8,459 bases of DNA, taken from positions 1 to 8,459 of the forward strand of contig DATCSE010000503.1 in the NCBI GenBank assembly GCA_036568605.1, in the 5' to 3' direction. This document shows positions 1 to 6,540 of the stretch, one piece after another (the stretch's first letter is position 1; every line of letters begins with the position of its first letter). The notes beneath the pieces were generated by a model. That model searched no databases, had not been told where the DNA came from, and worked only from the letters and a program-made list of their open reading frames with translations. Both the position numbers and the translations under genes were made by a program. This DNA comes from DATCSE01 sp036568605. GTDB lineage: Bacteria > Pseudomonadota > Gammaproteobacteria > Burkholderiales > Burkholderiaceae_C.

Positions 1-860
1 GTCGTCTCCTGCACCTGCCCCTTCGGCCGCCACCCCGGCGGCTTCACGAGGTAGCCCACGAACTCGCCGAGCGACTTCGCGCTGCGCAGGTCGCGCCACA
101 GGCCGCGCCACTGATCGAACTCGATCACGAAGAGGTTGTAGCTCGTCATCGGCTTGACCAGGCCGAATCGGCATGGCGCGTCGGGCCGCTCGGCGATGTA
201 GGTGCCGAACAGCCGGTCGAACACGATCAGCACGCCGCCGTAGTTGCCATCCAGGTATTCGAGATTCGAGGCGTGGTGCACGCGGTGCGCGGAAGGCGTG
301 TTGAGTACCCATTCCAGCGGGCCCAGCCGCGGAATCCAGGTGGCGTGGATCCAGAACTGGAACAGCAGATTCAGCGACAGCAGCATCAGCACGATGCGCG
401 GCGGCATGCCCAGCAGCGGCGCGAGCATGAAGAACGCCAGCGTGCCGGTGAGCCGGCCGGTCCAGCCGAAGCGGTAGGCCGCCGAGAGGTTCAGCTGGTT
501 CGGCGAATGGTGGATGGCGTGCGTGCACCAGAACCAGCGCACCCGATGCGCCGCGCGGTGGTACCCGTAATAGCAGAACTCCTGTCCGATGAAGCAAGCC
601 GCCCAGCCGCTCCAGTGGTCCATCGGCAAGGTCCACAGCCGGTGCTGCCAGAACCAGTCCATCGCATCGGTCCAGAAGGCCAGCGGCAGCAGCCAGCGCA
701 ACGGGTACTCGCGCACGAGGAAATCGACCACCGAGAGGCCCGCGGCCTTCCAGTCGTAGCGGCGCCATCCGTTTCGCAGCGACAGCACCAGCGCCTCCAG
801 CAGCGAGGAGACCAGCACCACGACGACGGAGACCTTCAGGATCGTGAACAACACAGCCAT
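1..860 (-). CDS. Sterol desaturase / fatty acid hydroxylase family membrane protein (3' end off window)
   Basis: The frame is open from an ATG at 860-858 to the left edge, giving 286 codons with no stop, so the C-terminus is missing. It carries the histidine clusters of the fatty acid hydroxylase superfamily (ERG3/alkylglycerol monooxygenase type): HRAAH at residues 101-105, HAIHH at 114-118 and HRVHH at 192-196, with another His at 172. In this family the histidines hold a di-iron centre that hydroxylates or desaturates a lipid C-H bond at the membrane. Hydrophobic stretches lie at about residues 3-28, 55-70, 138-152 and 156-175, which fits an integral membrane enzyme with a cytoplasmic active site. 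The start lies 20 bp after the stop of the M20 peptidase gene on the same strand, so the two are probably cotranscribed. Only a weak GGGG stands in for a Shine-Dalgarno, so read-through reinitiation is plausible. The family is clear; the substrate cannot be read from sequence. Confidence 0.88.
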   Translation of the reverse strand, partial: MAVLFTILKVSVVVVLVSSLLEALVLSLRNGWRRYDWKAAGLSVVDFLVREYPLRWLLPLAFWTDAMDWFWQHRLWTLPMDHWSGWAACFIGQEFCYYGYHRAAHRVRWFWCTHAIHHSPNQLNLSAAYRFGWTGRLTGTLAFFMLAPLLGMPPRIVLMLLSLNLLFQFWIHATWIPRLGPLEWVLNTPSAHRVHHASNLEYLDGNYGGVLIVFDRLFGTYIAERPDAPCRFGLVKPMTSYNLFVIEFDQWRGLWRDLRSAKSLGEFVGYLVKPPGWRPKGQVQET

Positions 861-880
861 GACGACCCCATGCCAAGGAA

Positions 881-2296
881 CTACTGAGCCAGCCGCTTGA
901 TCAGCCGGTAGAGATACTCGCGCGCGTCGTACAACTGCTGCACGCCGATGTGCTCGTCCAACCCGTGGACCCCCGTGTCGGTCGGGTCGGCGAACAAGCC
1001 GGAGACGCCATACATCGGAATGCCCACTTCGCGGAAATGACGACTGTCGGTGGTCGACACGCCCATCGTCGGGATGACGGGGACGCCGGGCCACATCTCG
1101 GCACTCACGGCTTCGATCGGTGCCATGACATCGGCCCGCAGCGGGGAAGCCGGCGCGGTGTCGCTCTCGGGCGTGATCGTGACCTTGATCTTCGGCCCGG
1201 CGATCTCGGTCAGCTTGGTGGTGACGAACTTGAGGTCCTCGTCGGGCAGCAGCCGGCAGTTGATCGTGGCCTTGGCGCTTTGCGCCAACGCGTTCGGCGC
1301 GTGCCCGCCATTGAGCATGGTGGCCACGCAGGTCGTGCGCAGCAGGCCGACGATGCTGGAGACCTTCGACAGCCGTTCGATCGCCGCCGGGTCCGGGTTC
1401 GCCTTCGCCACCTGGCGCATGTCGTCGGCAATCTGGCCGGATTGAAGCGGGGCGCTGCGTTCGAAGTACAGGCGCGCGGCGTCGTTCAGCCTGACCGGGA
1501 ACTGGTACTGCCGCAAGCGCGTCAGCGCCTCTGCCAGCTCGTAGATCGTGTTGTCGACCGTCGGCCGCGCGCTGTGCCCGCCCGGCCCGGTGGCTTCGAA
1601 CTCCGCATGCACATAGGTCTTCTCGGCGATCTGGACGATGTGCGACAGCGGCTTGCCGTTCTTCAGCTCGCCCCGCCCGCCTTCGTTGATGCCGAACTCC
1701 GCATCGACCAGGCTCTTCCTGTTCGTCAGCAGCCAGCTCGCGCCGTTGGCGGGCGAGCTGCCCTTCTCCTCGTCGGCGGTGAGCGCGAGCACGATGTCGC
1801 GACTCGGCGTGTAGCCCTCCGTCTTCAGTTGGCCGAGCACGGAGACGAAGATCGATGCCATCGCCTTGTCGTCGATGCTGCCGCGCGCGATGAAGTACCC
1901 GTCCTTCTCCTGCAGCTTGAACGGGTCCGTCTTCCAGTCGCTGCGCTTGGCCTCCACCACATCGATGTGCGCGAGCAGCAGCAGGGGCTTCTTGGCGGCG
2001 CCGCTGCCCTTGTAGCGCGCCACCAGGTTGCCCTTGCGCGGAAACGGCGCGATGACCTCGACGTCACCGGGCTTGAATCCGGCGGCGAGCAGGCGCGCCT
2101 GCATCGCCTTCGCAGCCTCGGTGGTGTCGCCTTCCGAATCGGTGGTGTTGATCTCCACCAGCTCCTGGTAGATGGAGCGAAACAGCTTCTGCTGCGGCGT
2201 CAGCTCCGCCGCCGTCGCGCAGGCCGCCAGCAGCACGAGCGCCGCCGCGCATGACATCCGGCTGCCCAGCCAGTTCCCTCCGATGACTCTGCGCAC
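881..2296 (-). CDS. Exported M20-family metallopeptidase, probable lipoprotein
   Basis: This is a zinc exopeptidase/amidohydrolase of the M20 (M20/M25/M40) family, about 471 residues. Numbered from the upstream ATG at 2326, the expected ligands are visible: H120 and D122 in AHIDVV, D152 in GSIDDK, the catalytic Glu of ADEE at 184-187, E215 in INEGG and H454 near the C-terminus. The inserted dimerisation domain has its usual GPGGHSARP with H251. I choose the GTG at 2296 because AAGGAG stands 6 nt ahead of it, whereas the ATG at 2326 has no ribosome site. From the GTG the protein begins with two arginines, then a hydrophobic run ending in LAAC, a good lipobox, so it is probably a periplasmic or membrane-anchored lipoprotein. 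A trailing ATAAEL would alternatively suit signal peptidase I. Such enzymes trim dipeptides or N-acyl amino acids; the actual substrate is unknown. The hydroxylase gene follows after 20 bp. Confidence 0.9.
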   Translation of the reverse strand: MRRVIGGNWLGSRMSCAAALVLLAACATAAELTPQQKLFRSIYQELVEINTTDSEGDTTEAAKAMQARLLAAGFKPGDVEVIAPFPRKGNLVARYKGSGAAKKPLLLLAHIDVVEAKRSDWKTDPFKLQEKDGYFIARGSIDDKAMASIFVSVLGQLKTEGYTPSRDIVLALTADEEKGSSPANGASWLLTNRKSLVDAEFGINEGGRGELKNGKPLSHIVQIAEKTYVHAEFEATGPGGHSARPTVDNTIYELAEALTRLRQYQFPVRLNDAARLYFERSAPLQSGQIADDMRQVAKANPDPAAIERLSKVSSIVGLLRTTCVATMLNGGHAPNALAQSAKATINCRLLPDEDLKFVTTKLTEIAGPKIKVTITPESDTAPASPLRADVMAPIEAVSAEMWPGVPVIPTMGVSTTDSRHFREVGIPMYGVSGLFADPTDTGVHGLDEHIGVQQLYDAREYLYRLIKRLAQ

Positions 2297-2396
2297 CGCA
2301 TGCTCCTTCGTGGGTTCACGTTGCATTCAGTGTCGCATTCTTGGCGAGAAACACGGAAAGATAGACTGCGGCGGCCACCAACCCGAGGCCTGACCC
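2297..2396. other. Divergent intergenic region between the M20 peptidase and GFA genes
   Basis: About 100 bp must hold both divergent promoters. It is A/T-richer than the genes around it (for example 2327-2366). I see TTGGCG at 2341-2346 followed by TAGACT at 2362-2367, but the 15-bp spacer is short, so I do not call a promoter. Confidence 0.4.
2303..2308 (-). promoter_or_regulatory. Ribosome binding site fixing the M20 peptidase start
   Basis: On the minus strand AAGGAG lies 6 nt before the GTG at 2296-2294. It falls inside the longer frame that starts at 2326, which itself has no comparable site. This supports a GTG start and a shorter, signal-peptide-like N-terminus. Confidence 0.65.
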
Positions 2397-2792
2397 ATGT
2401 CCACTCGCACCGCCAGCTGCAGCTGCGGGCAACTCACAGCGACCGTCGAGGGCGATCCCCTGCGCGTCTCCGTCTGTCATTGCCTGGCTTGCCAGCGTCG
2501 CACCGGCAGCGTCTTTGGCGCGCAAGCGCGCTTTGCGCGCGTCAACGTCCAGCTCGCGGGTCAGGGCCGCGAGTTTGTCCGCATCGGGGACGAAGGCGGC
2601 CGCAGCACCTTCACCTTCTGCCCCACTTGCGGGGCCACGGTGTACTACACGATGGCGGGGATGGAGGAGTTCGTCGCCATCCCGGTCGGCGCATTCGCGG
2701 ACCCGACCTTTCCCGTCCCCAGCTTCTCGGTGTACGAAGAGCGCATGCACGCCTGGGTGGCCATGCCCGATGGCATCGAGCACATGCGTTAG
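2397..2792 (+). CDS. GFA (CENP-V/GFA domain) family zinc-fold protein
   Basis: This 131-residue protein belongs to the glutathione-dependent formaldehyde-activating enzyme (GFA/CENP-V) fold. The zinc-binding cysteines sit in the family arrangement: C8 and C10 in CSCGQL, C27, C29 and C32 in CHCLAC, and C75 and C78 in FCPTCG. The RRTGS after C32 is also typical. The length matches the single-domain bacterial members. The ATG at 2397 follows GAGG by 8 nt. Only some members have been linked to S-hydroxymethylglutathione chemistry, and many have no known reaction, so I do not assign formaldehyde detoxification; no formaldehyde or glutathione gene is nearby. It is divergent from the M20 gene across about 100 bp and converges on the chemoreceptor gene, sharing 4 bp with it at the stop codons. 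Confidence 0.9.
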   Translation: MSTRTASCSCGQLTATVEGDPLRVSVCHCLACQRRTGSVFGAQARFARVNVQLAGQGREFVRIGDEGGRSTFTFCPTCGATVYYTMAGMEEFVAIPVGAFADPTFPVPSFSVYEERMHAWVAMPDGIEHMR

Positions 2793-4372
2793 GACGTCGC
2801 GCCCTCGGCCAGCTTGAACACCGCCACCACCTCCACCAGCCTGGCCGCCTGCTGCTGCAGGCTCTCGGCGGCCGCGGCCGATTGCTCGACCAGCGCGGCG
2901 TTCTGCTGCGTCACCTGATCGAGCTGGGTCACTGCGTCGCTGACCTGGCCGATACCGGAGGTCTGCTCGTGCGTGGCCGTGCTGATCGTGGCGATCAGGT
3001 CGCTGACGCGCTGCACCTGGGTCACGATGTCGCGCATCGCGCGGCCGGCATCGTCGACCTGCCGGCTGCCGACCTCGACCTTCTCGACGCTGTCGCCGAT
3101 CAGCGTCTTGATCTCCTTGGCCGCCTGCGCGCTGCGCTGCGCCAGGCTGCGCACCTCGCCGGCCACGACGGCGAAGCCGCGGCCCTGCTCGCCGGCGCGG
3201 GCCGCTTCGACCGCGGCATTGAGCGCGAGGATGTTGGTCTGGAACGCGATGCCGTCGATCACGCCGATGATGTCGGCGATCTTCTTGCTCGAGGCGGTGA
3301 TCTGCTCCATCGTCGCGACCACCTGGCCCACGGTCACGCCGCCGTGCGATGCGACGTCGCTCGCGGCCTTGGCGAGTTGCTCGACCTGCATCGCCGTCTC
3401 GGCGTTGGCCTTCACGGTGGACGTCAGCTGTTCCATCGACGCCGCGGTCTCTTCGAGGTTGCTCGCCTGCGTCTCGGTGCGGCGCGACAGGTCGGCGTTG
3501 CCGATGGCGATCTGGCTGGAGCCGGTGGCGATGCTGTCGCTGCTGGAGCGCACGTTGGCCACCACCGACGCCAGGCTCTGGTTCATCGCCTGCAGCGCAC
3601 GCAGCAGCTCGCCGAGCTCGTTGCGGCTGGAGACCTCGATGCGCGAGCCGAGGTCGCCGTCCGCCACGCGGCGCGCGACACCGATGGCCTGCGCCAGCGG
3701 CACCGTGATGCCGCGGATCAGCAGCGCCGTGGTCGCCGCCGCGACCAGCAGCGCCAGCACCACCGCGCCGACCAGCCACGCGGTCATGTTCGCGATGTGC
3801 GCTTCCACCGCCGCGGTGTCGGCCTTGCCGCGCTGGGCGAGGTAGTCCGACAGTTCGGCCGAGGCCGCCGCGCCGACGCGGTACGTCGGGTTGATGGTGG
3901 CGATCAGCACGTGCTCGGCGTCGTCCCAGCGGCCGGCGCGGACGGCTTCCGCGGCATCGGCCACGGCCTGCAAACCCAGGCCGCCGCTCTTCTCGTACCA
4001 CGCGTCGGCGAGGCCGCGTTCCTCCGGCGAGGCGATCGCCTCCTGGTACTTCGCCCACAGCTCGGTGATGCCGGCGGAGGCCTCGGCGATCAGCTTGTAG
4101 TGCACGTCCAGCGGGTGGTCGTGCATCTTGTGCCAGTCGAAGCCGGGGTTGTGCTGCAGCGCCTGAAGCACCTGGCTGCGGTTGGTCTCCATCAGCAGCT
4201 TGATCTGCGCGAACGTCGCTTCGGACGTCGCATCGCGCAGCGAGATCTCCTTGTAGGCCTGGCGCGTCTGCGCCGTGCCGTACAGGCCGAATGCGCCGAT
4301 GCCGGCGACCACCAGCATCAGCAGGCCGAGCACGGAAACGATCAGCGTCTTGATCTTGATGTGGGCAAGCAT
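2789..4372 (-). CDS. Methyl-accepting chemotaxis protein (transmembrane chemoreceptor)
   Basis: A complete 527-residue chemoreceptor of the Tar/Tsr layout. TM1 is at about 9-31, a periplasmic four-helix-bundle-like sensor at 32-197, TM2 at 198-219, HAMP at 220-272 and the cytoplasmic coiled-coil signalling domain at 273-519. The hairpin tip that contacts CheA and CheW is well conserved (FQTNILALNAAVEAARAGEQ at 377-396, then GRGFAVVAGEVRSLAQRSA). Glu/Gln pairs that look like methylation sites occur around 297-315 and 488-498. No CheR-tethering NWETF-like pentapeptide is present at the C-terminus. The sensor has a His-rich patch (H74, H81, H84, H86, H91). The frame is open upstream to 4690, but AGGGAG stands 7 nt before the ATG at 4372 and TM1 begins straight after, so that is the start. 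The unknown protein at 4411-5286 lies 38 bp upstream on the same strand. The ligand cannot be predicted. Confidence 0.95.
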   Translation of the reverse strand: MLAHIKIKTLIVSVLGLLMLVVAGIGAFGLYGTAQTRQAYKEISLRDATSEATFAQIKLLMETNRSQVLQALQHNPGFDWHKMHDHPLDVHYKLIAEASAGITELWAKYQEAIASPEERGLADAWYEKSGGLGLQAVADAAEAVRAGRWDDAEHVLIATINPTYRVGAAASAELSDYLAQRGKADTAAVEAHIANMTAWLVGAVVLALLVAAATTALLIRGITVPLAQAIGVARRVADGDLGSRIEVSSRNELGELLRALQAMNQSLASVVANVRSSSDSIATGSSQIAIGNADLSRRTETQASNLEETAASMEQLTSTVKANAETAMQVEQLAKAASDVASHGGVTVGQVVATMEQITASSKKIADIIGVIDGIAFQTNILALNAAVEAARAGEQGRGFAVVAGEVRSLAQRSAQAAKEIKTLIGDSVEKVEVGSRQVDDAGRAMRDIVTQVQRVSDLIATISTATHEQTSGIGQVSDAVTQLDQVTQQNAALVEQSAAAAESLQQQAARLVEVVAVFKLAEGATS

Positions 4373-4410
4373 GTCGTGACTCCCTGGGTTGAATCGGCAA
4401 AGCGTCGTCG

Positions 4411-5286
4411 TCAGGCCGCGGCGAACGGGCGCCGGCAGCGGCGGAAGAAGTCGCCCAGACCCGCATCGAGGTCGTCGGCGTGTTCGAACTCGAGATAGGT
4501 CACGTCGCACAGGTTCTGCAGGTCCTTGAGCAGCGTGGTCTTGATCGGCGCGTGCTTCCACACGAGGAACAGCACCGGCGTGCAGGCTCCGCGGAACACG
4601 TGGTACGACAACTCGAAGGCGCTGCTCTCGCTCATGCCGACGCGGATGTTGACGAAGGCGTCCGCTTGCGCCAGCCGGTCCAGCCGCCACGCGCGGAAGT
4701 TCTGCGGCGTGAAAGGCTGGCCGGACTCGGCCTCGAACGAGGCGCGGAAGGTGTCCGCGCTTTCGGCCTGATGGCCGGTGAGGTAGCGGAAGCCGTGCGG
4801 CGCTCCGTTGTGCCGCTCGATGCGCGCGAGCACCGCGGCGATCAGCGCCTGCTGCCCCTCGCCGGATTCGGTCAGCGGCTGGCGGATGAAGAGCTTCAGG
4901 TCCGCGTCTTGCGCCGATGTCGCGAGGCCGGGGCTGGCGCGGCCGGCACGCTCACCGGCCCGGAACGCGTACCGCAGGCGATCGCTCTGCGGCGCCGCGC
5001 GGTTCTTCAACAGGACTCGTGCCGAAGCTATCGAGGCGGCGACCAGTGTGCCGCGCGGCCGCAGCATCAGCGCGTCCTGCGATTCGGCGACGCCGGCAAG
5101 AAAGGCCGACGAGAGCTGCCAGCGCAACTGCGACAGGTCGCCGGGCTTGTGACTGGGCGGCGGGCACAACGTGCTCAGCAGCGCGGTGACGTCGCCGCTC
5201 GCCCACGTGCGCGGGCGTGACGACATATGCAGGCTGCGCGCCAGTTCCGCGCTGCCGTTGAAGATGAAATGGTCGATGCTCCCCAT
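4411..5286 (-). CDS. Uncharacterised protein with possible deoxyribosyltransferase/TIR-like Rossmann C-terminal half
   Basis: I do not recognise this protein as a named family. From the ATG at 5286 it has 291 residues, no signal peptide and no membrane segment, so it is probably cytosolic. The first 125 residues are helical and Ala/Arg-rich. From about residue 129 the pattern looks like a Rossmann-type alpha/beta domain: a strand KLFIRQPL, then a helix, then LAQADAFVNIRVG (206-218), SESSAFELSYH (219-229) and TPVLFLVWK (236-244). A Ser-rich turn leading to a Glu (E225) before a helix and a buried strand is how nucleoside 2-deoxyribosyltransferases and some TIR/SLOG proteins present their active-site Glu. 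That resemblance is by eye only. The frame extends to an ATG at 5430, but GGAG lies 5 nt before 5286 and the 48 extra codons have weaker GC3, so I prefer 5286. It is followed after 38 bp by the chemoreceptor gene and is probably cotranscribed. Confidence 0.75.
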   Translation of the reverse strand: MGSIDHFIFNGSAELARSLHMSSRPRTWASGDVTALLSTLCPPPSHKPGDLSQLRWQLSSAFLAGVAESQDALMLRPRGTLVAASIASARVLLKNRAAPQSDRLRYAFRAGERAGRASPGLATSAQDADLKLFIRQPLTESGEGQQALIAAVLARIERHNGAPHGFRYLTGHQAESADTFRASFEAESGQPFTPQNFRAWRLDRLAQADAFVNIRVGMSESSAFELSYHVFRGACTPVLFLVWKHAPIKTTLLKDLQNLCDVTYLEFEHADDLDAGLGDFFRRCRRPFAAA

Positions 5287-5289
5287 GAG

Positions 5290-5295
5290 CTCTCC
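5290..5295 (-). promoter_or_regulatory. Ribosome binding site deciding the start of the unknown protein
   Basis: On the minus strand GGAGAG is placed so that GGAG ends 5 nt before the ATG at 5286-5284. The alternative ATG at 5430 has only an AGGG four bases upstream, which is too close to be ideal. The choice decides whether the protein has 291 or 339 residues. Confidence 0.55.
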
Positions 5296-5559
5296 GATCT
5301 GTGCGCGATAGGACTCCAACACCTGCTCGCGAGCAGGGGCGCAAGACCGGAAGAGAGAAAGCGGCGCGAACGCGCAGAGGCTGCCGGCTTCGACGCGTGT
5401 GATCGTCGAAGCAGCCGAGGGAAAGAACATCCAACCCTGGTTTTCTTGGCAACCCCGCTGTCATGGCTTTCGCTGTAGACCGGAAGCTTTGCGACCCCGA
5501 CTTTCGAACGGGTGTGCCTTTGTCAAAAGAGCGCGCGATGCAACGCGCCCTTGGGCCGC

Positions 5560-5585
5560 TTATCGACCCTGTTGACAATTGTTTA
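5560..5585 (-). promoter_or_regulatory. Possible sigma-28 (FliA) type promoter for the unknown protein and chemoreceptor
   Basis: Read on the minus strand, TAAA (5585-5582) is followed after 14 nt by GTCGATAA (5567-5560). The enterobacterial FliA consensus is TAAA, 15 nt, GCCGATAA, so this has a perfect -35 core, seven of eight -10 bases and a spacer one base short. It points at a unit that includes a chemoreceptor, the usual kind of FliA target. The implied leader to 5286 would be about 260 nt, which is long. Confidence 0.3.
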
Positions 5586-5741
5586 AGCAGATGCAGGCGT
5601 CGACCGTGATGCAGTGAACGAGGCGCAGACCCCGCATCGCAAGCGATCCACGGAGCCGCAGCGAAGGCCAGCCCGTTACATCGAACTACGAACTCGCCGG
5701 CACGCTTCGCCCGCCGCGGCCGAAACCGCCCCGCGCATCGT

Positions 5742-5747
5742 TACACT
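5742..5747 (+). promoter_or_regulatory. Weak candidate -10 element for minC
   Basis: TACACT lies 25 nt before the minC ATG and would give a leader of roughly 20 nt. No -35 match is visible at the right distance, so this is only a guess at a promoter position. Confidence 0.2.
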
Positions 5748-5772
5748 TCCGCGCTTCGGCACGTTGTTTCCG

Positions 5773-6525
5773 ATGTTGTCCTCGCCTGCCACCCCCTTGC
5801 CCACCGGTACCGCGTTCGCGCTGCGCAGCGCCAAGCTGACCACCGTCGCCCTGCTGCTCGAGACCGCGGACCCCGGTGCGCTCGCGGCCGCACTGGAGGC
5901 GCAGGCCTCCGGCACGGCGCCGCTGTTCGAGAACGATCCGGTCATCGTCGACCTCGCGAAGCTGCGCGAGGCCGACGCGCCGGTCGCCTGGGACGAGTTG
6001 CTGCCGCTGCTGCGGCGCCACGGCATGGTGCCGGTCGCGGTGCGCGGCGGCAGCGCGGCGCAGATGGAGGCAGCGCAGGCCGCTGGCCTGATCGACGCGC
6101 CGGAAGGCCAGCCGGCGACTGCACCCGCGCCCGCGGCTGCTTCCGCCACGCCCGCCGCAGCGCCTGCGCAAGCGATGGCGACGCCGATCCCACCCGTGAT
6201 CGTCGATCGCCCGTTGCGCTCGGGCCAGCAGGTCTACGCCCGCGGCACCGACCTGATCGTGCTGGGCCTCGTGAGCCACGGCGCCGAGGTCATCGCCGAC
6301 GGCCACATCCACGTCTACGCACCGCTGCGCGGCCGGGCGATCGCCGGCGCGCGCGGCGATCCGTCGGCGCGCATCTTCACCACCTGCCTCGAGGCGCAGC
6401 TCGTCTCGATCGCCGGCACCTACCGCACCGCCGAGACGCCGCTGCCCGACACCGTGCTCGGGCGGCCCGCGCAGGTGCGCCTGGACGGCGAGCGCCTCGT
6501 CGTCGAACCCCTGAACATTCGCTAG
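5773..6525 (+). CDS. minC: Septum site-determining protein MinC
   Basis: MinC is the FtsZ antagonist that prevents division septa away from midcell, recruited to the membrane by MinD. From the ATG at 5773 it has 250 residues, the family's usual size. The N-terminal FtsZ-inhibiting domain covers about 13-108 (FALRSAKLTTVALLLET, then FENDPVIVDL). An Ala/Pro-rich linker follows at about 113-140. The C-terminal right-handed beta-helix that binds MinD covers about 143-250 and includes the diagnostic RSGQQVYA (149-156), GAEVIADGHIHVYAPLRGRA (170-189) and LVSIAGTYR (210-218). The frame is open back to a GTG at 5614, but those 53 residues are Arg/Pro-rich and unlike MinC, so I start at 5773. No Shine-Dalgarno is visible there, which is unusual next to the good sites of minD and minE. 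minD follows after 15 bp. Confidence 0.95.
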   Translation: MLSSPATPLPTGTAFALRSAKLTTVALLLETADPGALAAALEAQASGTAPLFENDPVIVDLAKLREADAPVAWDELLPLLRRHGMVPVAVRGGSAAQMEAAQAAGLIDAPEGQPATAPAPAAASATPAAAPAQAMATPIPPVIVDRPLRSGQQVYARGTDLIVLGLVSHGAEVIADGHIHVYAPLRGRAIAGARGDPSARIFTTCLEAQLVSIAGTYRTAETPLPDTVLGRPAQVRLDGERLVVEPLNIR

Positions 6526-6540
6526 AAAGGACCGCCACCG

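Larger units (their letters stand above)
5287..5772. other. Divergent intergenic region between the unknown protein/chemoreceptor pair and minC
   Basis: This 486-bp stretch has no gene I can support. It is visibly richer in A/T than the flanking genes around 5420-5600. The minus-strand frame is open over 5287-5430 as a possible N-terminal extension of the unknown protein, and a plus-strand frame from a GTG at 5614 joins minC, but neither extension looks like part of its family. The region holds a sigma-28-like element (5560-5585), a TTGACA at 5572-5577 on the plus strand with no convincing -10 behind it, another TTGACA on the minus strand at 5526-5521 also without a good -10, and an 8-bp palindrome ACAATTGT at 5575-5582. 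I see no tRNA, small RNA or terminator. Confidence 0.6.

Noticed and set aside
273..887. Plus-strand open frame of about 204 codons opposite the sterol desaturase gene
   Set aside because: It is Arg/Gln/His-rich, lacks any family pattern and lies antisense to a gene with clear diiron histidine motifs; high GC makes such open frames common.
950..2254. Plus-strand open frame of 434 codons opposite the M20 peptidase
   Set aside because: Composition is typical of an antisense shadow (long Arg/Gly/Ala/Val runs), while the other strand has a complete set of M20 zinc ligands.
2300..4498. Very long plus-strand frame of 732 codons across GFA and the chemoreceptor
   Set aside because: It crosses two real genes out of frame and shows no domain; a stop-free GC-rich shadow.
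4373..4690. N-terminal extension of the chemoreceptor frame to 4690
   Set aside because: It overlaps the unknown protein gene, has no homology pattern, and a good ribosome site plus TM1 place the start at 4372.
5451..5466. Sigma-54-like TTGGCA sequence
   Set aside because: The GG and GC elements are 7 nt apart instead of 10, so the -24/-12 spacing is wrong.
5531..5550. GCGCG-ATGCAA-CGCGC hairpin as a terminator or operator
   Set aside because: Only a 5-bp stem, no T-run, and such GC-rich repeats are expected by chance here.
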